In this document: positions 57,400 to 64,000 of the stretch, in pieces
How the letters are laid out: every line of letters begins with the position of its first letter
Numbering within the stretch: the first letter of the stretch is position 1
Assembly: GCA_036268355.1 (NCBI GenBank)
Contig: DATAUG010000203.1
Location: 10,432-74,431, forward strand
Length of the DNA stretch: 64,000 nt
Origin: DASQPJ01 sp036268355
GTDB lineage: Bacteria > Actinomycetota > Actinomycetes > Sporichthyales > Sporichthyaceae
Direction of reading: 5' to 3'
Notes under the pieces: generated by a model
Database searches by the model: none
Told to the model about the DNA's origin: nothing
Seen by the model: the letters and a program-made list of their open reading frames with translations, nothing else
Translations under genes and position numbers: made by a program

Positions 57400-57742
57400 C
57401 GCGTCCCACCTCCCGGCGGGGAACCGAGGGGGTCCATGGACCGGAACACCGCGCGCATCCCTTGCCGATGTTTTTGCTCCTTCGACGTAAACCCAGCACC
57501 CCGCGGATTCCGAGTCTTCGGTGGAATTTGCCAGAGCCGTTTTTGCCGGCGAATGCGCAACGGTCTCGGGAGGACGTGGACATGGCCCGAACGGCGGATC
57601 GCGGACCCGGTCGTCCGGGTGATTCATTTCGGAAAACCTGCGCGCCATGGGCCAATTTGCCGTATCTCGGAACCGACCGGGCATCACGACGCGTCTCACC
57701 GGGGCGCGTCGCAGCGGCGACGGGATGAGGGGAGCGGGCTGC
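57400..57742. other. 343-bp gap between two divergent small membrane genes
   Basis: AT-richer than average around 57460-57560, fitting promoters in both directions. A short plus-strand frame from ATG 57582 with GGGAGGAC upstream (49 residues, basic) is possible but weak; nothing else was seen. Confidence 0.35.
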
Positions 57743-58015
57743 ATGGTCGTGCTGAGTGTGGACAAACCCGTGCGAATCCGCTGGGCAGTGGCCGGCCGCG
57801 GTTGGGTCGGCGACGAGTCCCGTCACGCCGCCGCCGGGCAGGGCGATCCGGTCAACTTCGTGCTCGCGCTGGTCAACTGGATGGTCCTGCTGCTCCTGTT
57901 CGCCGCCCTGCTGCTGCTCAAGACGCTGCCCAGTGGCTCCGACGTCATCGGCGGCGTCGCCAGCGTCACCTGCCAGGGCAAGACCTGCAGCCAGATCCAC
58001 CCCGCCCAGCCGTAG
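57743..58015 (+). CDS. Small membrane protein with C-terminal cysteine pair
   Basis: 90 residues. Residues about 40-63 form one membrane segment (VNFVLALVNWMVLLLLFAAL). The tail ends with VTCQGKTCSQIHPAQP, where two cysteines could bond. ATG 57743 is preferred for GGGGAG upstream; ATG 57725 is an alternative. Not recognised. Confidence 0.5.
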   Translation: MVVLSVDKPVRIRWAVAGRGWVGDESRHAAAGQGDPVNFVLALVNWMVLLLLFAALLLLKTLPSGSDVIGGVASVTCQGKTCSQIHPAQP

Positions 58016-58184
58016 CGGTCGGTCCGGCGGCCTCCTCGGGGGACCCCTGTTCGCGGAGAGCGCGAACCGAGGCGTCGGCAGTTACATTGCGGCGCTGCGC
58101 GCCGCTTCGCCCTCGCTTCGCCCTCGCTTCGCTCGCAACGCGGGCGACAAGACCGCACCGGCGGGGTCCCGGTAACCTCCCGGG

Positions 58185-59378
58185 GTGGCTGACCCGGTTC
58201 CGGACGGCGCCGGCGGCGTTCGCCTCGGCGCGGTCGTCGAGGTCCTCCAACGTCGTTACGACCCGGCGTTGGCGGCGGCCTGGGACGCGATCGGACTGGT
58301 GTGCGGCGACTCCGACGCCGTGGTGCGCCGCGTGCTGTTCGCGATCGACCCGGTGGCCGCCGTGGTCGACGAGGCGCTGGAGTGGGGCGCCGATTTGTTG
58401 GTCACCCACCATCCCCTGTTCCTGCGTCCGGTACACGGCGTAGCGGCGGGCACGCCGAAAGGTCGGGTGGTCCATCGCCTGATCACCGGCGGATGCGCCC
58501 TGCTGGTCGCGCACACGAACGCCGATGCCGCCCTCGGCGGGGTCTCCGACGCGCTGGCCGCCGCGCTGGGCCTACCGCCCGGGCGTCCGCTGGACCCGAA
58601 CCCCGGGCCGGAGTTGGACAAGCTGGTTGCGTTCGTGCCGGAGGCCGCCGCCCAGTCCGTGATCGACGCGTTGGCCGCGGCCGGGGCCGGCGGGATCGGC
58701 GACTACGACCGGTGCGCGTTCACCTCGCCCGGCACCGGCACGTTTCGGCCGCTGACCGGCGCCAACCCGACGATCGGTTCGGTGGGGACAGTTGAGACGG
58801 TGGCCGAGACCCGGGTGGAGATGGTGCTGCCGCGGGCGGCGCGCGCCGCCGTGGTGGCGGCCCTGCGGATCGCGCACCCCTACGAGGAACCGGCGTTCGA
58901 CGTGTTCGAGATGGCCGGGCTGCCGGGGCGTTGCGGGATCGGCCGGATCTGCGACCTGGAGCGTGCCGAGTCGTTGGCGGACTTCGTCGACCGGGTGGCC
59001 CGGGGGCTGCCGGCGACCCCGTCCGGGATCCGGGTGGCCGGGGAGCCGGGCCGGCGCATCCGGCGGGTGGCGGTCTGCGGCGGCGCGGGCGACTCCTTGC
59101 TGGGTGCGGCCGCCGCCGCCGGCGCGGACGTCTTCCTGACCGCGGACCTGCGCCACCACCCGGCCTCCGAAGCCACGCAGCGCGGCGGGTGCGCCCTGGT
59201 CGACGTTGCGCACTGGGCCAGCGAGTGGCCGTGGCTGGGTGCCGCGGCCGGGGCGCTGGCCGCCGGGCTGGGCGAGCGCCCGAGCAGCGCCGCGGCTACG
59301 GTGGAGGTCCGCGTGTCGAGCTTGGTCACCGATCCCTGGACCAGCCACACGCGGTATCGAGCCGAGGAGGAACGCTGA
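58185..59378 (+). CDS. NIF3/YqfO-type dinuclear metal protein
   Basis: 397 residues. Metal-binding motifs are intact: LLVTHHPLFLRPVHG, VAHTNADAALGG, and at the C-terminus TADLRHHPASEA and VDVAHWASEWPW. The central 120 residues are the PII-like insertion typical of YqfO. Function is uncertain; it is often noted as GTP cyclohydrolase I type 2-like. GTG 58185. The stop overlaps the CTG start of the next gene. The order NIF3, zinc ribbon, RNase H-phosphatase matches Rv2230c-Rv2228c of M. tuberculosis. Confidence 0.92.
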   Translation: MADPVPDGAGGVRLGAVVEVLQRRYDPALAAAWDAIGLVCGDSDAVVRRVLFAIDPVAAVVDEALEWGADLLVTHHPLFLRPVHGVAAGTPKGRVVHRLITGGCALLVAHTNADAALGGVSDALAAALGLPPGRPLDPNPGPELDKLVAFVPEAAAQSVIDALAAAGAGGIGDYDRCAFTSPGTGTFRPLTGANPTIGSVGTVETVAETRVEMVLPRAARAAVVAALRIAHPYEEPAFDVFEMAGLPGRCGIGRICDLERAESLADFVDRVARGLPATPSGIRVAGEPGRRIRRVAVCGGAGDSLLGAAAAAGADVFLTADLRHHPASEATQRGGCALVDVAHWASEWPWLGAAAGALAAGLGERPSSAAATVEVRVSSLVTDPWTSHTRYRAEEER

Positions 59379-60118
59379 ACGTTGCGCTCGCGGACCAGTG
59401 GCGACTGCTCGACCTGGCCGACCTGGACAAGCGGTTGGACCGGTTGGCGCATCGCCGGGCCACCCTGCCGCTGCTCGCGCAGTTCAGCGAACTGACGTCG
59501 CGTCAGATCCGCGTCGGTGATCTGTTGGTCGCCGCGCAGACCGAGGAGTCCGACATCGGTCGCGAACAGCTCAAGGCCGAGGTTGATGTCGACGCGGTGC
59601 GGGGGCGTGCGAAGCGGGACCAACAGCGGCTGGACGCCGGGTCGGTGGGGTCGCCGAAGGAGTTGGAGAGCCTGCAGTCCGAGTTGGTCAGCCTGGCCCG
59701 GCGGCAGGCCGAACTGGAGGACACCGTCCTGGAGATCATGGAGCGGCGGGAGGACGCCGCCGACCGGGCCGCGCAGTTGGCCGTCGAACGCGAGACCATC
59801 GCCGCCGATCTGGTGCGGGTCGGCGCCGAACGCGACCGGGTGTTGGCCGAGATCGACGCCGAGGCGCACTCGCTGCGGATGGAGCGCGACATGCTGGCCG
59901 GCGGACTCCCGGCCGACCTGGTCACGCTCTACGAGAAGATCCGCGCCGGAGCCGACGGGGTCGGTGCCGCGGCATTGCGCCACGGCCATTGCGAGGGTTG
60001 CCGGGTGGAGCTGTCGACGGCGGACCTGAACGCGATCAAGGGCGCCGCCGACGATGCGGTGATCCGCTGCGAGGAGTGCAGGCGGATCCTGGTCCGCGTG
60101 TCCGACTCGGGTCTGTGA
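59375..60118 (+). CDS. Coiled-coil zinc-ribbon protein (Rv2229c/DUF164 family), probable CTG start
   Basis: 247 residues: a long charged coiled coil (about 30-180) and a C-terminal C4 ribbon (HCEGCRVELS ... IRCEECRRI). Family function is not settled. The family N-terminus (xNVALADQWRLLDLADLD) matches codons from CTG 59375, which has GAGGAGG (59364-59370) four bases upstream. No ATG, GTG or TTG fits, so a rare CTG start is the best reading. It overlaps the NIF3 stop as CTGA. The stop overlaps the next start as GTGA. Confidence 0.88.
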   Translation: MNVALADQWRLLDLADLDKRLDRLAHRRATLPLLAQFSELTSRQIRVGDLLVAAQTEESDIGREQLKAEVDVDAVRGRAKRDQQRLDAGSVGSPKELESLQSELVSLARRQAELEDTVLEIMERREDAADRAAQLAVERETIAADLVRVGAERDRVLAEIDAEAHSLRMERDMLAGGLPADLVTLYEKIRAGADGVGAAALRHGHCEGCRVELSTADLNAIKGAADDAVIRCEECRRILVRVSDSGL

Positions 60119-61320
60119 CGGTGGTGGCAGCGGCGGGACGACGGCTCGTCGTCGAGGCGGACGGAGCGGCCCGGGGCAACCCCGGCCCGGCGTCCTACGG
60201 CGCGGTGGTCCGCGACGCCGAGACCGGCGAGGTGCTCGCCGAACGCGCCGAGGTGCTCGGCCACGCCACCAACAACGTCGCGGAGTACTCGGGCCTGATC
60301 GCCGCATTGGAAGCGGCTTTCGAGGTCGACCCGGCAGCCCAGGTCGAGGTACGGATGGACTCCAAGCTGGTCATCGAGCAGATGGCCGGCCGCTGGGGGA
60401 TAAAGCACGCGAACCTCAAGCCGTTGGCCCTGCGGGCGCGGGCCCTGATCCCGGCCGCCGAGCAGGTCCGCTGGACCTGGATCCCGCGGGCGCAGAACGG
60501 CTACGCGGACCGGTTGGCCAACGCCGCACTGGACGGCAAGCCGCTGGGCAGCAAGGCGTCGGCGCAAAGCGGCCTGGCGCAACTCCAGGCCGCCCGCGCG
60601 GCCGCGCCGGCTGCCGATCCGACCTCCGCCGCCGAAGTTGAACCGCCGCCGAAGATCATCGGCTGGGCGCAGGATCTGGGCACCACCACGAGCCTGCTGC
60701 TGCTGCGCCACGGTGAGACCGAGCACACCGCGCAGCGGCGGTTCAGCGGCGGTTCGTCCGACCCGGCGCTGTCGGCGACCGGTCTCGACCAGGCCCGTCG
60801 CTGCGCGGAACGGTTCGGTGAGCGGGGCGGGATCGACGCGATCGTGGCCTCGCCGTTGCGCCGCGCGCAGCAGACGGCGGCCGTCGTGGCGCAGCGGTTG
60901 GGGGTGTCGGTCGAGACCGAGCCCGATCTGCGGGAATGCGACTTCGGCGCCTGGGACGGATTGACCTTCGCCGCGGTGCAGGCGGGTTGGGCCGCGGAAC
61001 TCTCGGACTGGCTGGCGCAGCCGAGCCGGGCGGCGCCGGGTGGGGAGAGCCTGTCCCAGGTGGCTCGCCGGGTGGACGCCGTGCGCCGTCGGCTGATGCG
61101 GCGCCACGCCGGGTGTTCGGTGCTGCTGGTCGCGCATGTCACCCCGATAAAGCTGATCATCCGGTCGGCCCTGGACGCCCCGATGCATCTGGTGCACCGC
61201 CTGCAGTTGGCCCCGGCCTCGTTGTCGACGGTGTGCTGGTACGCCGACGGCAACAGCGCGCTGCACACCTTCAACGACACGGCGCACCTCGACCCGGGCC
61301 ACCGGGGGGACGGGTCATGA
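60115..61320 (+). CDS. Bifunctional RNase HI / acid phosphatase (Rv2228c type)
   Basis: 401 residues. The RNase H domain (about 1-135) has the acidic set VEADGAARGNPGPA, EYSGLIAALE, RMDSKLVIEQ and NGYADRLAN. After a linker, a histidine phosphatase domain (about 195-401) has LLLRHGETEHTAQRR, SPLRRAQQTA, ECDFGAWDG and VAHVTPIKLI. The mycobacterial homologue combines RNase HI with CobC-like (alpha-ribazole phosphatase) activity, which fits a B12-using organism. GTG 60115 overlaps the preceding stop; the end overlaps the Nudix start as ATGA. Confidence 0.93.
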   Translation: MTVVAAAGRRLVVEADGAARGNPGPASYGAVVRDAETGEVLAERAEVLGHATNNVAEYSGLIAALEAAFEVDPAAQVEVRMDSKLVIEQMAGRWGIKHANLKPLALRARALIPAAEQVRWTWIPRAQNGYADRLANAALDGKPLGSKASAQSGLAQLQAARAAAPAADPTSAAEVEPPPKIIGWAQDLGTTTSLLLLRHGETEHTAQRRFSGGSSDPALSATGLDQARRCAERFGERGGIDAIVASPLRRAQQTAAVVAQRLGVSVETEPDLRECDFGAWDGLTFAAVQAGWAAELSDWLAQPSRAAPGGESLSQVARRVDAVRRRLMRRHAGCSVLLVAHVTPIKLIIRSALDAPMHLVHRLQLAPASLSTVCWYADGNSALHTFNDTAHLDPGHRGDGS

Positions 61321-61946
61321 CCGGGGACGAACCGGGGGACTCGGTCTGGCTGAACTGGGCCCGCAAGCTCGATGCGATGTCTCGGATCGGCACGACGTTC
61401 GCCGAAAGCCCTTACGAGGCAAGGCGTTACGCCGAGCTCGCAGCCATCTCGCGGGCGATGCTCGCCGAGCTGGCGGCCCGGCCTGAGGTGGAGCTGCCCG
61501 ACCTCTACCTGCCCAGCGAGGGCTACGTGACGCCCAAGGTCGACGTGCGGGCCGCCGTGTTCGACGACACCGGCCGGGTGCTGTTGGTCCGGGAGGTCGC
61601 CGACGGGCGGTGGTCCTTGCCCGGCGGGTGGGCCGATGTAGGTGATGCCCCGTCAGCTTCGGCTGCCCGTGAGGTTCTGGAGGAGTCCGGCTATTCGTGC
61701 CGACTGACTCGGCTGGTCGGGGTCTTCGACGCGCACGACCGGGGCTCCCCGTTCAGCGCCTACAAGGTCGTATTCCTCGGGGAGCTGACCGGCGGTGAGG
61801 CCGGTGGCGATCACGAGACCGACGGCGTCGGCTTCTTCTCGGCCACGGACATCCCGCCGCTGTCGCACCGGCGCACGCCGCACCACGTGCTCGAAACGGT
61901 CTTCGCTCATTACGCCGACTCGTCCCTGCCCGCACATTTCGACTGA
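61317..61946 (+). CDS. Nudix hydrolase (YjhB-like)
   Basis: 209 residues. The N-terminal helical domain (about 1-65) precedes the Nudix fold. The Nudix box is GGWADVGDAP ... AAREVLEESGY; the first acidic position is D where most relatives have E, the REVLEESG core is intact. Substrates in this group are nucleotide sugars or ADP-ribose, unknown here. Fourth gene of an overlapping run (NIF3, zinc ribbon, RNase H, Nudix). Its stop codon lies at the edge of a repeat element. Confidence 0.9.
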   Translation: MTGDEPGDSVWLNWARKLDAMSRIGTTFAESPYEARRYAELAAISRAMLAELAARPEVELPDLYLPSEGYVTPKVDVRAAVFDDTGRVLLVREVADGRWSLPGGWADVGDAPSASAAREVLEESGYSCRLTRLVGVFDAHDRGSPFSAYKVVFLGELTGGEAGGDHETDGVGFFSATDIPPLSHRRTPHHVLETVFAHYADSSLPAHFD

Positions 61947-61992
61947 ACCGAGCCGTACCGAGGGCCTGCCCGAGGCACGGCCGGGAGGTCGA
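61943..61992 (+). repeat. Structured element, copy A
   Basis: CTGAACCGAGCC, 24 variable bases containing the stem GGGC-CT-GCCC, then GGCCGGGAGGTCGA. The ends match copies B and C nearby. The first bases include the Nudix stop TGA. Confidence 0.5.
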
Positions 61993-62110
61993 CAATTCAA
62001 CACAGCGACTGCACTGAGGGGAAAGCATGCCTTCGATCACGCCTTGCCTGTGGTTCGACGGCCGCGCCGAGGAGGCGGCGAAGTTCTACACCGACCTGTT
62101 CCCGCAGTGC

Positions 62111-62178
62111 TGATCGGTTCGGACTCCTGGCCATGGGCGCGGTAATGCCCGGCTCACGGCTCAGTTCGTCCGAACGCG
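62111..62178 (-). repeat. Structured element, copy B, inside the VOC gene
   Basis: On the minus strand: GAACTGAGCC (62158-62167), 25 bases, then GGCCAGGAGTCCGA. GTTCGGAC (62117-62124) and GTCCGAAC (62168-62175) form outer inverted repeats; GGGC/GCCC pair in the centre. Opposite orientation to copies A and C. Confidence 0.7.
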
Positions 62179-62428
62179 GCGATCACCAACGTGGTCCGAG
62201 CGCCGGGCGGCGGCCCCCCGGGCAACGAGCCGGGCTCTGTCGTGATGGTGGAGTTCACTCTCGACGGGCAACCTTTCGCAGGCCTGAACGGCGGCCCGCA
62301 GTTCAGGTTCACCGAGGCGGTTTCGTTCCAGGTCCAGGTCGCCGACCAGCCGAGGTGGACCGTTACCGGGACGCCTTCACCGACGGCGGCGAGCCGGGAG
62401 TGTGCAGTTGGTGCAAGGACCCGCTCGG

Positions 62429-62495
62429 CTGAACTGAGCCATGCATCGGACGAAGTCCGCTCCATGGCCGGGAGGCCGACAGCAGGCGCAGCGGG
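62429..62495 (+). repeat. Structured element, copy C, inside the VOC gene
   Basis: CTGAACTGAGCC (62429-62440), 25 bases containing CGGAC-GAA-GTCCG, then GGCCGGGAGGCCGA (62466-62479). It separates KDPLG from LSWQVV and adds an in-frame TGA. Confidence 0.7.
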
Positions 62496-62625
62496 TTGTC
62501 CTGGCAGGTGGTCCCGGCGCGGTTGCTGGAGCTGCTCGGCGATCCCGACCCGGAGCGCTCCCAGCGGGCGTTCAACGCGATGATGTCGATGACCAAGATC
62601 GATCTGGCTGCCGTCGAGGCGGCCG

Positions 62626-63540
62626 TCAACGCTGGGTGAGCTCGACCGGCACGACGTCCACCGAGACCTGCAACGTGCTTTTGGTGCTCTCGGTGAAGAT
62701 GACCCCGCGCAGCGGCGGCACGTCGCCGTAGTCGCGCCCGATCGCGACCACGACGTAGGAGTCGTCGATCAGCTTGCGGTTGGTCGGGTCCAGGTCCACC
62801 CAACCCCAGCCCGGCACGTAGGCCGAGGCCCAGGCGTGCGAGGCGTCGGCGCCCTGCAGCCGGGGTCGGCCGGGTGGCGGTCTGGTCTCCAGGTAGCCGC
62901 TGACGTAGCGGGCGGGCACGCCGGCGCTGCGCAGCACCGCCACCGCCAGGTGCGCGAAGTCCTGACACACGCCCTCCCGGCTTTCGAGCACCTCGGCCGT
63001 CGTGGTGCGGACTGTGGTCGAACCGCTGACGTAGGCGAACCCGTCGTGGATGGCCTCGACCAGCTCCACCAGGACCGCCCCGATCGGCCGGTTCGGGCTC
63101 AACAAGGGCTTCGCGAACTCGGCCACCGCCGGGTGCAGTGCCACCAACGGCGAGGGCAGGCGGAAGGGGCTCGCCTCGATCAGCTCGGGATCGTCGTCGG
63201 CGGCGTCCAGCGCAGCGCGAATCTGACCGCACGTCAGATCGGGTAGCGACTCCGGGTCGACCGTGGCCCGCTGCACCGCGATCGTGCTGCGGGCGACGAT
63301 CTGCAACCGGTCGTGGGCTGTGGTCACCGCGAAGTAGGTCGAGCGGTTGCCGAAGAAGTCCGTGTGGTCGCGCAATTCGGCCGGGGTCGGTTCGGTGGTC
63401 ACGGTGGCCGCGATGCGCCGCTGCCCGTCGCCGTTGCGCGGGATCAGGTTGGCCCGCCCGTAGCTACGGGTCACCTCGGCGTCGTAGGTGTAGCTGGTCC
63501 GATGGGTCACCTCGTAGACGCGCTCGGGGCCCCCGCTCAC
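62626..63540 (-). CDS. Transglutaminase-like protein
   Basis: 304 residues. An N-terminal beta domain (YEVTHRTSYTYDAEVTRSYG) typical of bacterial transglutaminase-like proteins is followed by the papain-like core. The catalytic Cys is in REGVCQDFAHLAVAVL, the His in ADASHAWASAYVPGWGWVDL and the Asp in DPTN. Likely a peptidase or amidase acting on peptides; the substrate is unknown. GTG at 63540 overlaps the stop of the alpha-E gene (GTGA). This gene pair, with an ATP-grasp partner, is conserved in many bacteria. Confidence 0.92.
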   Translation of the reverse strand: MSGGPERVYEVTHRTSYTYDAEVTRSYGRANLIPRNGDGQRRIAATVTTEPTPAELRDHTDFFGNRSTYFAVTTAHDRLQIVARSTIAVQRATVDPESLPDLTCGQIRAALDAADDDPELIEASPFRLPSPLVALHPAVAEFAKPLLSPNRPIGAVLVELVEAIHDGFAYVSGSTTVRTTTAEVLESREGVCQDFAHLAVAVLRSAGVPARYVSGYLETRPPPGRPRLQGADASHAWASAYVPGWGWVDLDPTNRKLIDDSYVVVAIGRDYGDVPPLRGVIFTESTKSTLQVSVDVVPVELTQR

Positions 63541-64000
63541 CCGAAGGCCCAGGTGTCGGGGGTCAGCTCGGCGGACAGCGGCCGTTGCGGGGCGGTGCGG
63601 ACGAAGAAGCTCGCCTCGATCGTGTCGGACAACTCGAACAGGCCGTCGGTGATCGCCCCGAGGAGTTCGTCCAGTCCCACCCGGGTCCGGTGTTGGTCGG
63701 CCGCGGCGACGGCGGCGGTGTCGACGGCGCGCACCTGGTCGCGCAGGCCCGCGACGCGATCGCGCAACGCCGCCAGGTGCTCGTCGTCGCCGGGCAGTCG
63801 TGCCAGTGCCTCGCCGATCCGGTCGAGTTGATAGGCGATCGCGCGCGGGTTCTCCCGGTCGATCACCAGCAGGTCCAACGCGGTGGCGACGCCGGCGCGG
63901 GCGGCGTAGCGACGGCGGTAGGTGATGATGCTCTCGGCCGCGATCAATACCGACTCCAGCACCAGGCTCTCGGTGGCCGGGTCGTGCTCCGCGCCCAGCG
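63537..64000 (-). CDS. Alpha-E domain protein, C-terminal part (start outside window)
   Basis: The frame runs through the right edge, leaving about 154 residues. ESLVLESVLIAAESIITYRRRYAA ... VATALDLLVIDRENPRAIAYQLDRI is the alpha-E (DUF403) helical family, which normally lies between a circularly permuted ATP-grasp protein and a transglutaminase-like protein. That layout suggests peptide synthesis and hydrolysis by the group; this is an inference from known clusters. Confidence 0.9.
   Translation of the reverse strand, partial: LGAEHDPATESLVLESVLIAAESIITYRRRYAARAGVATALDLLVIDRENPRAIAYQLDRIGEALARLPGDDEHLAALRDRVAGLRDQVRAVDTAAVAAADQHRTRVGLDELLGAITDGLFELSDTIEASFFVRTAPQRPLSAELTPDTWAFG

Larger units (their letters stand above)
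62027..62638 (+). pseudogene. VOC/PhnB-like (glyoxalase-fold) gene interrupted twice
   Basis: The start MPSITPCLWFDGRAEEAAKF (ATG 62027, GAGGGG upstream) and later pieces ITNVVRAPGG, then GSVVMVEFTLDGQPFAGLNG, then EVDRYRDAFTDGGEPGVCSW, then LSWQVVPARLLELLGDPDPE to TGA 62636 together make one complete PhnB/3-demethylubiquinone-methyltransferase-like VOC protein. It is broken by an insert of about 68 bp at 62111-62178 (gives TGA), a one-base loss near 62350 (CAG-GCC reads CAGCC) and an in-frame 66-bp insert at 62430-62495 (TGA). The inserts are related to each other. The gene cannot give a full protein. The 3' end overlaps the convergent transglutaminase gene by 13 bp. Confidence 0.85.

Noticed and set aside
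57582..57728. 49-residue gene with GGGAGGAC upstream
   Set aside because: Basic, low-information sequence with no motif and no partner; insufficient support.

Overview
The window is 64 kb of very GC-rich DNA, densely coded on both strands, with many GTG, TTG and one CTG start codons. The gene content is that of an actinomycete (phylum Actinomycetota). Markers are DUF3145, DUF3052, a mycobacterial-type RNase H/phosphatase fusion, a FasR-FabD-FabH-AcpP-FabF cluster, homodimeric AceE, and lexA divergent from a LysM SOS gene. The exact order cannot be fixed by eye. Most of it is conserved chromosomal backbone, not an island; no phage, plasmid, CRISPR or rRNA was seen.

Layout. 1-11 kb: the end of glycyl-tRNA synthetase, dus, an FAD oxidoreductase with a membrane glycosyltransferase, ppdK, a frameshifted ring-cleavage dioxygenase and dgt. 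11-23 kb: a LigB-like gene, miaA, dapF, hflX, a DinG-type helicase, lexA facing away from a LysM SOS gene, then nrdR-nrdJ. 23-33 kb: a methyltransferase, a MITE-like element, hrpA and a GGDEF-EAL protein. 33-39 kb: DUF3145 and the fatty-acid synthesis operon with its PucR/FasR-type regulator. 39-48 kb: a PHP-domain protein, a secreted Rv2525c-like protein, aceE, DUF3052, a 1-Cys peroxiredoxin, tRNA-Val, a lipoprotein and two translationally coupled ferritin-like proteins. 48-57 kb: a signalling cluster made of an Hpt protein, a receiver-adenylate cyclase, a 1,284-residue hybrid histidine kinase, a MEDS-domain sensor, a GAF/PucR regulator and a limonene-epoxide-hydrolase-like enzyme. 57-64 kb: NIF3, a zinc-ribbon protein, RNase H/phosphatase, Nudix, a broken VOC gene, a transglutaminase-like protein and the end of an alpha-E protein.

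The most notable material is a set of small repeats in and between these genes. One GAGCGA-rich repeat sits in frame inside dus and recurs around DUF3145. A 252-bp element with 18-bp inverted ends carries TTA duplications that supply the stop codons of two convergent genes. A hairpin repeat supplies the C-terminal tail of MiaA. A 55-bp structured element occurs three times in 550 bp and interrupts the VOC gene twice. Several single-base deletions in G/C runs suggest that some broken genes may be assembly errors. The best candidate for an undescribed system is the 48.5-57 kb phosphorelay, whose first three genes overlap stop-to-start and appear to couple a hybrid kinase to cAMP synthesis.
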